A DNA stretch of 43,570 nt from Treponema sp. (GTDB lineage: Bacteria > Spirochaetota > Spirochaetia > Treponematales > Breznakiellaceae). Below the pieces are notes generated by a model, which did no database searches, had not been told where the DNA came from, and worked only from the letters and a program-made list of their open reading frames with translations. This document shows positions 1 to 7,777 of the stretch, piece after piece. The DNA is taken from NCBI GenBank assembly GCA_031277045.1, contig JAISLX010000050.1, positions 1 through 43,570 of the forward strand, read 5' to 3'. The position numbers and the translations under genes were made by a program. How positions within the stretch are numbered: position 1 is the stretch's first letter; each line of letters begins with the position of its first letter.

Positions 1-342
1 GACCCGCACCCCACGCCCTCCGGTGTGCCCACCGCCCAGGTAACCGTAGAAACCTTTCTGGCAGGCCGCCATGAATTAGGCGTAAAAATCGTCTACGTTA
101 CCGGAAGCCCCGCGGACCCGGCCAACAAAGGCTTCAGGATATGGTACAGCGTCATCGCCCCCGGCGAAACGCCGCCCGCGGACCCCGAAGATCTCCGCAA
201 ATCGTTCTACACCACGCGGAAGAAGGACCTGATTGAGTTCGACTTTGGCGACTCAGGCAAGACGGCGTACTTTGCCGTGCAGATAGAGAACGGCGGCAAG
301 AAAGGCCCGTGGGGCCCTATTGTTTCGGCCCTCATACCTTGA
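1..342 (+). CDS. 3' part of a small treponemal protein (partial)
   Basis: The reading frame is open from base 1, so this is the C-terminal part of a gene that begins upstream; a GTG at 25 is only an internal candidate start. The visible product has about 113 residues and ends with a pattern (GKTAYFAVQIENGGKKGPWG, then a Pro-terminated end) that I associate with small proteins of gut treponemes of unknown function. A fibronectin-III-like beta fold is possible, because residues about 30-105 alternate short strands. No signal peptide can be judged. The stop TGA lies 61 bases before the start of the LRR lipoprotein gene. No function is assigned. Confidence 0.65.
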   Translation, partial: DPHPTPSGVPTAQVTVETFLAGRHELGVKIVYVTGSPADPANKGFRIWYSVIAPGETPPADPEDLRKSFYTTRKKDLIEFDFGDSGKTAYFAVQIENGGKKGPWGPIVSALIP

Positions 343-403
343 AGACGGACATACGGTACGCGCATGGGCTGCGTACAAAATTTATTTTATGAGGAGAAGA
401 AGT

Positions 404-1363
404 ATGAAGAAGAATGTGTTTTTAGCAGGAATGGCGGCGCTTGCGCTTGTTTTTGGACTGGTTCTGGCGGGCTGCCCAGAGGACCCCCCCGATGACCCGT
501 TCAATACGCCGGAGACGCCGGATACGGTCCTTGTGGAAGCGGTTAACATCGGCCCGGATGATGACAGGACCAGTGCGTGGGGGAATGCCTTCAAGGCGGC
601 AACAAATAGCAGCAGGTACGTGATTCTGGATTTGAGCCGGTGCACATTCACGGACAATACAGTAACAGGTTCCTTTAACGGCGACAGAGGGATGAATATT
701 TTCAAGAGCAAGTTCTATGTCATAGGCATCATCCTCCCCCAAAGCGTTACCAGCATCGGGACCGCCGCTTTTTGCGACTGCTACAATCTTACCAGCGTAA
801 GCATACCGTCAAATGTTATCAGCATCGGGCAGTATGCTTTTAGAGGCTGCTCCGGGCTTACCGGCATAACCATACCGGCAAGTGTTACCAGCATCGGGCA
901 GTATGCTTTTTCCGGCTGCTCCGGGCTTAGCAGCATAACCATACCGGCAGGCGTTACCAGCATCGAGGAACGCGCTTTTTCCGATACCTCGCTTACAAGC
1001 GTGACCATCCCGGCAGGCGTTACCAGCATCGGGAGCTACGCTTTTTCCGGTACCGCGCTTACCGGCGTAAGCATACCGGCAAACGTTACCAGCATCGGGA
1101 ACTCCGCTTTTTCCGGTACCGCGCTTACCAGCGTAAGCATACCGGCAAACGTTACCAGCATCGGGAACTTCGCTTTTTCCGGCTGCACCGCGCTTACCAG
1201 CGTAACGTTTGCCGAGGGCAGCAACATTGCCGATGCGAATTTTGGCAGCTACGCGTTCCCGCAAGGTGAGGATGGGGACGGCGGCAACACGCTGAAAACG
1301 GCGTATTCGACAGGCAGGGCCGGCACGTACACGCGGCCCGCGAACGGCGATACCTGGACATAG
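404..1363 (+). CDS. BspA-like leucine-rich-repeat lipoprotein
   Basis: 319 residues. The start at 404 is chosen over in-frame ATG codons upstream because it follows GAGGAG (391-396) and opens a lipoprotein signal peptide: MKKN, a hydrophobic stretch, then LVLAGC with the lipidated Cys at about residue 23. Residues about 105-290 are consecutive 22-23-residue units of the LRR_5/BspA type, each containing IPxxVTSIGxxAFSG. Family knowledge: BspA-like proteins are surface proteins binding host or matrix proteins or mediating coaggregation, and are expanded in Treponema. Here the protein should be anchored in a membrane by lipid and exposed. The gene stands alone and is closed by a hairpin terminator. 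The DNA repeats are nearly identical in places, so repeat number may vary. Confidence 0.9.
   Translation: MKKNVFLAGMAALALVFGLVLAGCPEDPPDDPFNTPETPDTVLVEAVNIGPDDDRTSAWGNAFKAATNSSRYVILDLSRCTFTDNTVTGSFNGDRGMNIFKSKFYVIGIILPQSVTSIGTAAFCDCYNLTSVSIPSNVISIGQYAFRGCSGLTGITIPASVTSIGQYAFSGCSGLSSITIPAGVTSIEERAFSDTSLTSVTIPAGVTSIGSYAFSGTALTGVSIPANVTSIGNSAFSGTALTSVSIPANVTSIGNFAFSGCTALTSVTFAEGSNIADANFGSYAFPQGEDGDGGNTLKTAYSTGRAGTYTRPANGDTWT
750..1215 (+). repeat. Tandem 66-69 bp repeats encoding LRR_5 units
   Basis: Units built around ACCAGCATCGGG...CGCTTTTTCCGG recur every 66 or 69 bases. The best pair has its CTTTTTCCGGTACCGCGCTT blocks at 1041 and 1107, 66 bases apart, and is almost identical over a full unit. 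The repeats are coding. Confidence 0.85.
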
Positions 1364-1391
1364 CAGTAGCAGAACGGCAGGGGCGCATAAG

Positions 1392-1426
1392 CAGCCCACC
1401 CCCTTACGGGGGCGGGCTTGCTTTTT
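1392..1426 (+). terminator. Intrinsic terminator after the LRR lipoprotein gene
   Basis: Inverted arms AGCCCACCCCC and GGGGGCGGGCT (one mismatch) around a TTAC loop, followed by TGCTTTTT. It sits 30 bases after the stop codon. Confidence 0.75.
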
Positions 1427-1485
1427 GGGAAACGAAAGGCGGCGGGAATACCGCCGCCGCAAATCTATTACCTTAGGAGGGTAAA

Positions 1486-1785
1486 ATGGAAGAGGCGATA
1501 AAAGCTGCGATAGAAAGTATAATAACTAAAAAGATACCCAAGGGAGCGATGTTCGATACCCACGCGGTTATAGAATGTTTAATTCAGGAACATTCCGATA
1601 CGTATCTTGAGTTCTACAGAATCAACGGAGGCGGCGGGACATCAATACACCATCAAAATATCGCGTTCATTCTTTCTAAATTTAAGGACGGTTTAATTGA
1701 GCGGGTAGGGGATGCCAATTCACAAATCTGGTCAATGAACATTCATGGAAATTACAATAAGGATGCTTGCTGGAAGAAAAAATAA
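1486..1785 (+). CDS. Hypothetical 99-residue protein, low GC
   Basis: The ATG at 1486 is preceded by AGGAGGG (1475-1481). The 99-residue product is soluble, with an N-terminal amphipathic segment (MEEAIKAAIESIITKKIPKG) and a compact middle with no membrane segment. I do not recognise the family. The layout (short helices, then INGGGGTSIHHQNIAFILSK) could suit a winged-helix fold, but that is a guess. Base composition is clearly AT-richer than the flanking genes, and it is a single cistron between two terminators, so recent acquisition is plausible. Gene reality is supported by the good ribosome-binding site and the terminator behind it. Confidence 0.7.
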   Translation: MEEAIKAAIESIITKKIPKGAMFDTHAVIECLIQEHSDTYLEFYRINGGGGTSIHHQNIAFILSKFKDGLIERVGDANSQIWSMNIHGNYNKDACWKKK

Positions 1786-1841
1786 GCCCCCCGGTATAGA
1801 CCTATGCCAGGCATCCTATGCCGGGCATCTTACCGGAACAG

Positions 1842-1871
1842 CCCGCCCTCGCAAAGGGGGCGGGTTTTTTT
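1842..1871 (+). terminator. Intrinsic terminator after the 99-residue gene
   Basis: CCCGCCC (1842-1848) pairs with GGGCGGG (1858-1864), followed by seven T (1865-1871). Confidence 0.85.
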
Positions 1872-1897
1872 ACCGGGGGGGGGGGGGCGATTATAAC
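1869..1897 (+). repeat. 13-G homopolymer inside a promoter-like spacer
   Basis: Thirteen G at 1875-1887. TTTACC (1869-1874) lies exactly 17 bases from TATAAC (1892-1897), so on the plus strand the tract fills the spacer of a sigma-70-like element directed into the 3' end of dppF (antisense). On the minus strand it lies 3 bases after the dppF stop. The tract is certain; promoter activity is speculative. Confidence 0.5.
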
Positions 1898-2697
1898 GGC
1901 CCGGGAGCGGGGGCCGTCCGTGTTGTTATTGCCGATGTTTCCAGCAGGGCCCTGGTGCAGGGCGCGCGGGGGTTGCTGTAGATTTCTTCCGCGGCCCCCT
2001 GTTCCACGATACGGCCATCCTTCATTACCGCGATGCGGTCGCACAGGTAGTACACCATATTGAGGTTGTGGGAGATAAACAGCATCCCAAGTTTCAGGTT
2101 GTGGTGGAGTTCCCGGAACAGGTTGAGAATCTGGGCCCCCACGGATACGTCCAGCGCGCTTACCGCCTCGTCGGCGATGATGAGCCGGGGCCGCGGCATC
2201 AGGGCGCAGGCGACACAGATCCGCTGTTTTTGCCCTACGGAAAGCTCGTGAACCCGGCGGTTTTTGTAGGAGGGGTCAAGGCCGGCCAGCTCCAGAATTT
2301 CGTCAACGCGCCTGCGCCGTTCCGCCCTGCTTCCCATTTTGTTGATCCGCAGGGGCTCCTCCAGAATCCAGCCGGTCTTCCAGGCGGGATTTAGGCTGGC
2401 CGAAGGGTCCTGAAACACCGCCTGCACCCGCTTTGCCATCTCCTTCCGGTCCGCCCTTGTTCCCTGCCGCAGGCCGTCGACAAGTATCTCTCCGGAATAA
2501 TCGATAAGCCCCAGGGCGCACTTCCCCAGCGTGGTTTTTCCGCAGCCCGACTCTCCCACAAGGCCGAGTATCTCCCCTGGGGCGATTTCCAGGTTGATGT
2601 CGTGGAGTACGGGTTTTTCACTCCGCCGCCCCAGGCCGCCCAGGGAACGGCTGACATAGCCGCAGGATACCTGCCGCACCGAAAGGAGTTTTTCCAT
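1891..2697 (-). CDS. dppF: Dipeptide/oligopeptide ABC transporter ATPase, DppF/OppF type
   Basis: 268 residues. The start at 2697 is chosen over a longer frame because the upstream cistron stops there (TAATG overlap) and homology begins at [10 protein letters not shown]. It is a cytoplasmic ATPase of a peptide importer: Walker [14 protein letters not shown]-loop FQDPSASLNP, signature LSVGQKQR, Walker B LIIADEAVSALD and switch His in FISHNL. Two deviations from the usual forms are visible: LSVGQ for LSGGQ and DEAVSALD for DEPVSALD, both probably tolerated. Unlike its partner it lacks the C-terminal Cys-rich oligo_HPY segment, ending soon after the NBD. Last gene of dppB-C-D-F. Nickel or glycan import by this family is an alternative to peptides. 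Confidence 0.9.
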   Translation of the reverse strand: MEKLLSVRQVSCGYVSRSLGGLGRRSEKPVLHDINLEIAPGEILGLVGESGCGKTTLGKCALGLIDYSGEILVDGLRQGTRADRKEMAKRVQAVFQDPSASLNPAWKTGWILEEPLRINKMGSRAERRRRVDEILELAGLDPSYKNRRVHELSVGQKQRICVACALMPRPRLIIADEAVSALDVSVGAQILNLFRELHHNLKLGMLFISHNLNMVYYLCDRIAVMKDGRIVEQGAAEEIYSNPRAPCTRALLETSAITTRTAPAPGPL

Positions 2698-3707
2698 TAC
2701 GCGCCGTCCCCCTTCCCCGCGCCGGTCCGCACCGGAGCCGCGACACAGGCGGCCGAATGTTCCGGTCCCAAGGGTATCGCCGGAGGAAAGGCTTCCCGGC
2801 AGCGCGGAACGGCCCTGGCGCAGCGCGGAGCGAAAGGACAGCCCGGGGGCCGCTCCTTCTCGATGGGGGGCACCCGGCCGGGAATGTTGGCGAGGGGCCG
2901 GCCCCGTGAGGACCGGTCCGGTATGGCGCCCAGGAGCCCCTTTGTGTACTCGTGGGCCGGCCGGGTAAAAACATCCGCCGCCGGCCCCCATTCCACGAGC
3001 TTTCCTGAGTACATCACGAGGACCCGGCGGCAGATCGCCTGGATCACGCTTAGATCGTGGGAGATAAAGAGGATCGCCGTGCCGGTTTCCCGGTTGATCC
3101 GTCTGAGGAGTTCCAGTATTTGAGCCTGGGTACTCGCGTCCAGGGCGGTGGTGGGTTCATCGGCGATAAGGAGCCGGGGGCCGCAGATCATGGCGATGGC
3201 GATCATCACGCGCTGGCACATACCCCCGGAAAGCTGGTGGGGGTAGAGGGAGAGGAGTTTTTCCGGTTCCGGAAGCCCCAGGCTTTGCGTCAGGGACAGG
3301 GCCTTGTCCCTCATCAGGGTTCTGTCTTTTTCGCCGTGGAGTTCCAGCGCCTCGGTTATCTGTTTCCCGATGCGGAGCAGGGGGTTAAGGGAAAAGCGGG
3401 GTTCCTGGAAGATCATGGAGATCTCGGCGCCCCGTATCTTCCGCAGTTCCCGCTCCTGGAGCGTGGTAAGCTCCCGGTCCCGGTAGCGGATGCTCCCCCC
3501 GGCAAGACAGGCAGTTTCGGGCAGCAGGCCCGGAATGGAAAGGGCCGTCAGGCTTTTCCCGCAGCCCGATTCTCCCACAATTCCGAGTACTTCCCCCCCG
3601 CTCACGGAAAAGCTGATCCCGTCCACCGCGAGGCGGCCCTTGATTCCGATTCGGAGATCCCGTACCTCAAGCAGAGTTTTTTCCCCAGGTTCCATGCGAT
3701 CCATCAT
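2697..3707 (-). CDS. dppD: Dipeptide/oligopeptide ABC transporter ATPase, DppD/OppD type
   Basis: About 336 residues. It has Walker [13 protein letters not shown]-loop FQEP, signature LSGGMCQR, Walker [13 protein letters not shown] and a C-terminal oligo_HPY region with GCPFAPRC, which in some family members holds an iron-sulphur cluster. It pairs with DppF to power the DppBC pore. The start is uncertain: TTG at 3731 (7 bases after an AGG core), ATG at 3707 or 3704, or ATG at 3695; none has an ideal ribosome-binding site, and 3707 is given as a compromise. The stop TAA overlaps the dppF start by one base, so translation is probably coupled. Confidence 0.88.
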   Translation of the reverse strand: MMDRMEPGEKTLLEVRDLRIGIKGRLAVDGISFSVSGGEVLGIVGESGCGKSLTALSIPGLLPETACLAGGSIRYRDRELTTLQERELRKIRGAEISMIFQEPRFSLNPLLRIGKQITEALELHGEKDRTLMRDKALSLTQSLGLPEPEKLLSLYPHQLSGGMCQRVMIAIAMICGPRLLIADEPTTALDASTQAQILELLRRINRETGTAILFISHDLSVIQAICRRVLVMYSGKLVEWGPAADVFTRPAHEYTKGLLGAIPDRSSRGRPLANIPGRVPPIEKERPPGCPFAPRCARAVPRCREAFPPAIPLGPEHSAACVAAPVRTGAGKGDGA

Positions 3708-3735
3708 CCTGTCTGCGCTAAAACCCAACAAGTTC

Positions 3736-4545
3736 CTAGCCCCCCCCCGGAAAACGGCGGCGGATACCTTCGCCCAAAAAGTGGAAGGCCAGGACGGTCA
3801 GGACGATCATGAGTCCCGGCGCCAGGGCGCACCAGGGGGCGTTAAAAAGGCAGCTTTGCGATTCAGAAAGCATTCTGCCCCAACTGGGAAGGGGAGGCTG
3901 AATACCCAGGCCCAGATAGCTCATTGTGGCTTCCGCCAGAATCGCGTTGGACAGGCCCAGGACCGACGCGGAAAGCAGGGAGGGCAGGACATTGGGGAGG
4001 ATGTGGACGAAGATAAGCCGCGCGGGGGAGGCCCCCCACAGGCGGGCGGCCTTAACGAAATCCCGGTTTTTGAATTGCAGCATGCCGCTGCGCATGATCC
4101 GGGTAAAACTGGGGATAAAAAGGACCAGCAGGGCGATGGTCAGGGCGCCCTCGCTATTACCCAGAAGGGACACCATCACCAGGGCCAGCAGGACCCCCGG
4201 AAAGGAACTCAGTGTATCCATAAGCCGCGTCAGAATCTCGTCCGCGGGACCCCCGGCGTAGCCGGAGCTTAGGCCCAGAACGCTTCCCAGGGCGGCGCTC
4301 CCGGCCACCGTAACCAGGGCAGTGAGAAGGCTGTAGCGGCCCCCCTCCATGATCCGGGAAAACACGTCCCGGCCAAAGTTATCGGTCCCCAGGATGTGGT
4401 CCCTGCCGGGGGGGAGGAAGCGGCGTTCCGCCTCCATGTCGTTGTGGTCATAGGGAACCCAAAAGAGGCTTGCCAGGGAAAGCCCCCCCACCAGAAGCGC
4501 CAGAACCGCTCCCGCGCCGAATTCCCCGGCCCCCGGATTTTTCAC
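3736..4545 (-). CDS. dppC: Dipeptide/oligopeptide ABC transporter permease, DppC type
   Basis: 269 residues, GTG start at 4545 overlapping the dppB stop (GTGA). It is an inner-membrane permease with about five or six membrane helices. The N-terminal helix lies near residues 8-25, followed by the family's periplasmic motif DHILGTDNFGRDVFSRIMEG. The ATPase-coupling EAA loop is AARLWGASPARLIFVHILPN, and the C-terminus has SYLGLGIQPPLPSWG. It forms a heterodimeric pore with DppB. A longer upstream frame exists but lies inside dppB and has no homology. The last codons run through nine C/G (3740-3748), so slippage would alter only the C-terminal Pro-Gly-Gly-Gly and the stop. Confidence 0.93.
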   Translation of the reverse strand: MKNPGAGEFGAGAVLALLVGGLSLASLFWVPYDHNDMEAERRFLPPGRDHILGTDNFGRDVFSRIMEGGRYSLLTALVTVAGSAALGSVLGLSSGYAGGPADEILTRLMDTLSSFPGVLLALVMVSLLGNSEGALTIALLVLFIPSFTRIMRSGMLQFKNRDFVKAARLWGASPARLIFVHILPNVLPSLLSASVLGLSNAILAEATMSYLGLGIQPPLPSWGRMLSESQSCLFNAPWCALAPGLMIVLTVLAFHFLGEGIRRRFPGGG

Positions 4546-5561
4546 GGCAGCCTGCCGGAATCCGCGGAGATCCGGGGATCGATGATCCGGATGACGATAT
4601 CCGCCAGCGTATTCGCCAGTACCACGACAAAGGCCATGTAAACCGCCAGTGTCTGCACCATCGTGTAATCCCGGCTGGTGATGGAACTGATAAGGAGCCG
4701 TCCGATGCCGGGAATAGCGAAAACCTGCTCGATTACGATGCTCCCCGCGAAAATTTCCCCAACGATCATCCCCGCCAGGGTTACGCTGGGGATGACGGCG
4801 TTTTTCAGCGCGTGGCCGTAGAGGACCCGCCGCCATCCCGCCCCCCTGGCCAGAGCGCTTCGCACGTAGTCCTGCTTAAGCTGTAGCAAAATCTGGGCCC
4901 GCAGGAATTTTACCAGAATCGCCGCGTTGGGCAGGGCCAGGGCCAGGGCGGGAAAGACCAGGTAAGCGGCAAAGGCAAGCGGGTCCCGGCGGTAATCGGT
5001 ATAAGCGCCGGGGACAAACAGCCTAAGGAGGATGCCGAATATCCAGATAAACAACACCCCCAGAAAGAAGCCGGGAAGGGAGATATTCAGGGCCGTCAGC
5101 GTGTTGAGGATACGGTCGGCGATTCCCCCTTCCTTTTTGACCGAAAGCAGCACCGAGGGAATGGCGATAAGTAGCATAAAAACAAGGGAAAGGACCGCCA
5201 GGCTAAAGGTTACCGGCAGCCGCTCAAGGATCATTCCGGCGACGGGAGCCCCCCGGAAACGGGCGGAATTTCCCAGATTCCCGCTGAGAAATTTTCCCAG
5301 CCAGGCCCAGTACCGTTCCGGCAGGCCCTTGTCCAGTCCCATCTCTGTCCGCAGGGCCTGGACCTGTTCATCGCTGGCCTCGATTCCCAGGGCCAGCAGG
5401 GCCGGGTCCCCGGGGATAAGGGCGAAGGCAAGAAAGGTTAGCAGGGAAACCAGAAACAGCGTGAGAAGGGTAATGGAAAGCCGCCGCCCCAGGAAAACCC
5501 AGATTCCCCCGTCCCGGTTCGCGCGCGGCGCCGCCCCTGTGTTTATCGTGGTTTCCGCCAT
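4542..5561 (-). CDS. dppB: Dipeptide/oligopeptide ABC transporter permease, DppB type
   Basis: 339 residues from ATG 5561 (MAETTINTG); a TTG 33 bases upstream is a possible alternative start. It is an inner-membrane permease with an N-terminal helix (residues about 22-44), a long periplasmic region with FALIPGDPALLALG, and then five helices. The coupling loop ALARGAGWRRVLYGHALKNA and the C-terminal IGRLLISSITSRDYTMVQ are typical of DppB. First gene of the transporter operon. No substrate-binding protein is encoded next to it, so substrate recognition must come from a protein encoded elsewhere, and the substrate (peptide, nickel or other) cannot be fixed from this locus. Confidence 0.93.
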   Translation of the reverse strand: MAETTINTGAAPRANRDGGIWVFLGRRLSITLLTLFLVSLLTFLAFALIPGDPALLALGIEASDEQVQALRTEMGLDKGLPERYWAWLGKFLSGNLGNSARFRGAPVAGMILERLPVTFSLAVLSLVFMLLIAIPSVLLSVKKEGGIADRILNTLTALNISLPGFFLGVLFIWIFGILLRLFVPGAYTDYRRDPLAFAAYLVFPALALALPNAAILVKFLRAQILLQLKQDYVRSALARGAGWRRVLYGHALKNAVIPSVTLAGMIVGEIFAGSIVIEQVFAIPGIGRLLISSITSRDYTMVQTLAVYMAFVVVLANTLADIVIRIIDPRISADSGRLP

Positions 5562-5680
5562 TTTTGAATTCCGGTTTTTTAACCTTTTGTACAACGCCGC
5601 CCCGGACAGGCCGGGGGATTTTTATGTCCCGGTCTCCTGTTCCGGCCCATGCCGGACGCGGGTCAAAGACCGGCGGGGCC

Positions 5681-5704
5681 AAAAAAACCCGCCTGAAAGG
5701 CGGG
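5681..5704 (-). terminator. Intrinsic terminator after pckG
   Basis: On the minus strand CCCGCC-TTTCA-GGCGGG is followed by seven T. It lies 23 bases after the pckG stop and separates it from the dpp operon. Confidence 0.85.
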
Positions 5705-5726
5705 TAATGGACAGAATATCCGGCGT

Positions 5727-7547
5727 TTAGACGCCCAGACGTTTTTCGATGGCGTCAAGCTCCGCGTAGAGTTCTTTGGGGAGTTTGTCGCCGAATTTGG
5801 GATAGTGGTTCGATCTTACGTCGGCGATTTCTTTTTTCCACCCTTCAATGTCTACGGCGAGAATCTCCGCCATATCCGCCTCGCTGACGCCGGCGGGACG
5901 CTGGATAGCATCCGCCGTGGGGAGAATGCCGATGGGAGTGTCAACGGATTTGCCCTTGTTGTCGCAGCGGTCAAAAATCCAAGCCAGGACCCGGCTGTTT
6001 TCCCCGTAGCCGGGCCAGACAAACTTGCCGGCGTCGTTTTTGCGGAACCAGTTGACAAAGAAAATCTTGGGCAGTTTTGACTCATCGTGGGTTTTACCGA
6101 TGTTGATCCAGTGTTTGAAGTAGTCCCCCATGTGGTAACCGCAGAAGGGAAGCATGGCAAAGGGGTCCCGGCGGATAGTACCGGCCTTAACATCCAGGGC
6201 GGCGGCGGTAACCTCAGAACCGACGATGGAACCCATAAAGACGCCGTGAATCCAGCTTTTGGCCTGGTTAACCAGGGGTATGGTTTTGGGGCGGCGGCCG
6301 CCAAACAGGAACGCGCTGATGGGCACTCCTTTGGGGTCTTCCCATTCTTTGGCTATGGCGGGGCACTGTTTAGCGGGCCCGGTGAAGCGGGAATTGGGAT
6401 GGGCGGCGGGCTTTTGGTCCTTGTTGCCCTTGTCCTGGACCCATTCGTTGCCGTTCCAGTCGATGAGTTTGCCCGGAGCGTCGTAGCCGATGCCTTCCCA
6501 CCACACACATTTGTCTTCGGTCAGGGCCACGTTGGTGTAGATGGTGTTGCTCTTGATCGTCTCCATCGCGTTCCGGTTGGAGTCGTTGTTGGTTCCCGGG
6601 GCCACGCCAAAGAAACCGGCTTCCGGGTTGATGGCGTAAAGCCGGCCGTCGGCGCCGAATTTCATCCAGGCGATATCATCGCCCACAGTTTCCACCTTCC
6701 AGCCGGGGAGGGTGGGGATAAGCATGGCCAGGTTGGTTTTGCCGCAGGCGGAGGGGAAGGCGCCGGTGATGTACTTTACCTCGCCCTGGGGGTTGGTAAG
6801 TTTGAGGATGAGCATATGTTCCGCCAGCCAGCCTTCGTCGCGGGCCAGGACACTGGCGATCCGCAGGGCCAGGCACTTTTTCCCCAGCAGGGCGTTCCCG
6901 CCGTAGCCTGAGCCATAGGACCAGATTTCCCGCGTTTCCGGGAAGTGGGAGATGTACTTTTTGTCCAGCGGGGCGCAGGGCCACGTACCGTTGTCCTTTT
7001 CGCCGGGCCCCAGGGGCTTGCCCACGGAATGGAAACAGGGAACAAAGAAACCGTCGCCTCCCAAAACGTCCAGCACTTTGGTTCCCACCCGGGCCATGAT
7101 GTGCATATTGGCCACGACGTAGGGGGAATCGGTGATTTCTACGCCGATTTTGGCGATATCCGAACCCACCGGCCCCATCGAGAAGGGGATAACGTACATG
7201 GTCCGGCCCTTCATGCTGTTCCGGTACAGTTCCGTCATGGTTTTTTTGAGGTCCGCGGGGTTTATCCAGTGGTTGGTGGGGCCGGCGTCGGATTCGTTTG
7301 TGGAGGCGATATAGGTCCGGGCCTCCACACGGGCTACGTCCGAGGGATCCGAACGGAAAAGGTAGCAGTTGGGCAGTTTTTGGGGGTTTAGCGGGGTGGC
7401 AAGACCCGCATCAACGGTGATTTGGATCATCCGGTCGTACTCGGCCTTGCTGCCGTCACAGATTTCCACTGAATCCGGCCCCATAAGAGCCGCCGCTTTT
7501 TCCACCCATTTTTTTAGGCCGGAATGTTTGAGTTCTTCTAGTTTCAT
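5727..7547 (-). CDS. pckG: GTP-dependent phosphoenolpyruvate carboxykinase
   Basis: 606 residues, the usual length of GTP-type PEPCK. It interconverts oxaloacetate + GTP with phosphoenolpyruvate + CO2 + GDP in the cytosol. The start at 7547 follows AAGGAGA with 5-base spacing. Visible motifs: the kinase-1a P-loop [12 protein letters not shown] carrying the active-site Cys, the metal-site GDDIAWMKF, the guanine-binding region around [16 protein letters not shown], and [13 protein letters not shown]. In fermentative treponemes it can run in the CO2-fixing, GTP-forming direction; direction here is inference. Together with ppdK 15 kb away it covers the PEP/pyruvate/oxaloacetate node. Single cistron with its own promoter candidate and terminator. 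Confidence 0.97.
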   Translation of the reverse strand: MKLEELKHSGLKKWVEKAAALMGPDSVEICDGSKAEYDRMIQITVDAGLATPLNPQKLPNCYLFRSDPSDVARVEARTYIASTNESDAGPTNHWINPADLKKTMTELYRNSMKGRTMYVIPFSMGPVGSDIAKIGVEITDSPYVVANMHIMARVGTKVLDVLGGDGFFVPCFHSVGKPLGPGEKDNGTWPCAPLDKKYISHFPETREIWSYGSGYGGNALLGKKCLALRIASVLARDEGWLAEHMLILKLTNPQGEVKYITGAFPSACGKTNLAMLIPTLPGWKVETVGDDIAWMKFGADGRLYAINPEAGFFGVAPGTNNDSNRNAMETIKSNTIYTNVALTEDKCVWWEGIGYDAPGKLIDWNGNEWVQDKGNKDQKPAAHPNSRFTGPAKQCPAIAKEWEDPKGVPISAFLFGGRRPKTIPLVNQAKSWIHGVFMGSIVGSEVTAAALDVKAGTIRRDPFAMLPFCGYHMGDYFKHWINIGKTHDESKLPKIFFVNWFRKNDAGKFVWPGYGENSRVLAWIFDRCDNKGKSVDTPIGILPTADAIQRPAGVSEADMAEILAVDIEGWKKEIADVRSNHYPKFGDKLPKELYAELDAIEKRLGV

Positions 7548-7700
7548 ACTTTCTCCTTGGTAGCGCCGCCTGGGGCGGCAAGTAAGGTTCATAACAACCC
7601 AACAATCGGGGTTTTATGGCTTTTTTCGACGAAAAACCATAAAGTCCACAAGCGCGACAGACTGATAGAAGTTATGGTCCCTAGTTTTAACCATATAAAT

Positions 7701-7728
7701 CTTATAGGAAGAAGCAGAGGCTGTTCAA
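7701..7728 (-). promoter_or_regulatory. Candidate sigma-70 promoter of pckG
   Basis: On the minus strand TTGAAC (7728-7723), 16 bases, TATAAG (7706-7701), about 150 bases before the pckG start. The leader contains an imperfect palindrome (about 7616-7641) with AT-rich arms of unknown role. Confidence 0.4.
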
Positions 7729-7777
7729 GGGGCAGGGCCGCGCGCCGGTCAGGGCCGGCGCATATACTCTGATGATA

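Noticed and set aside
3740..3748. Nine-C tract as a phase-variation switch of dppC/dppD
   Set aside because: It lies in the last codons of dppC, so a change alters only the C-terminus and perhaps coupling; no promoter geometry is seen.
7742..7761. GCGCCGG/CCGGCGC hairpin after the second Maf gene as an intrinsic terminator
   Set aside because: No T-run follows on the minus strand, so it cannot be called an intrinsic terminator.
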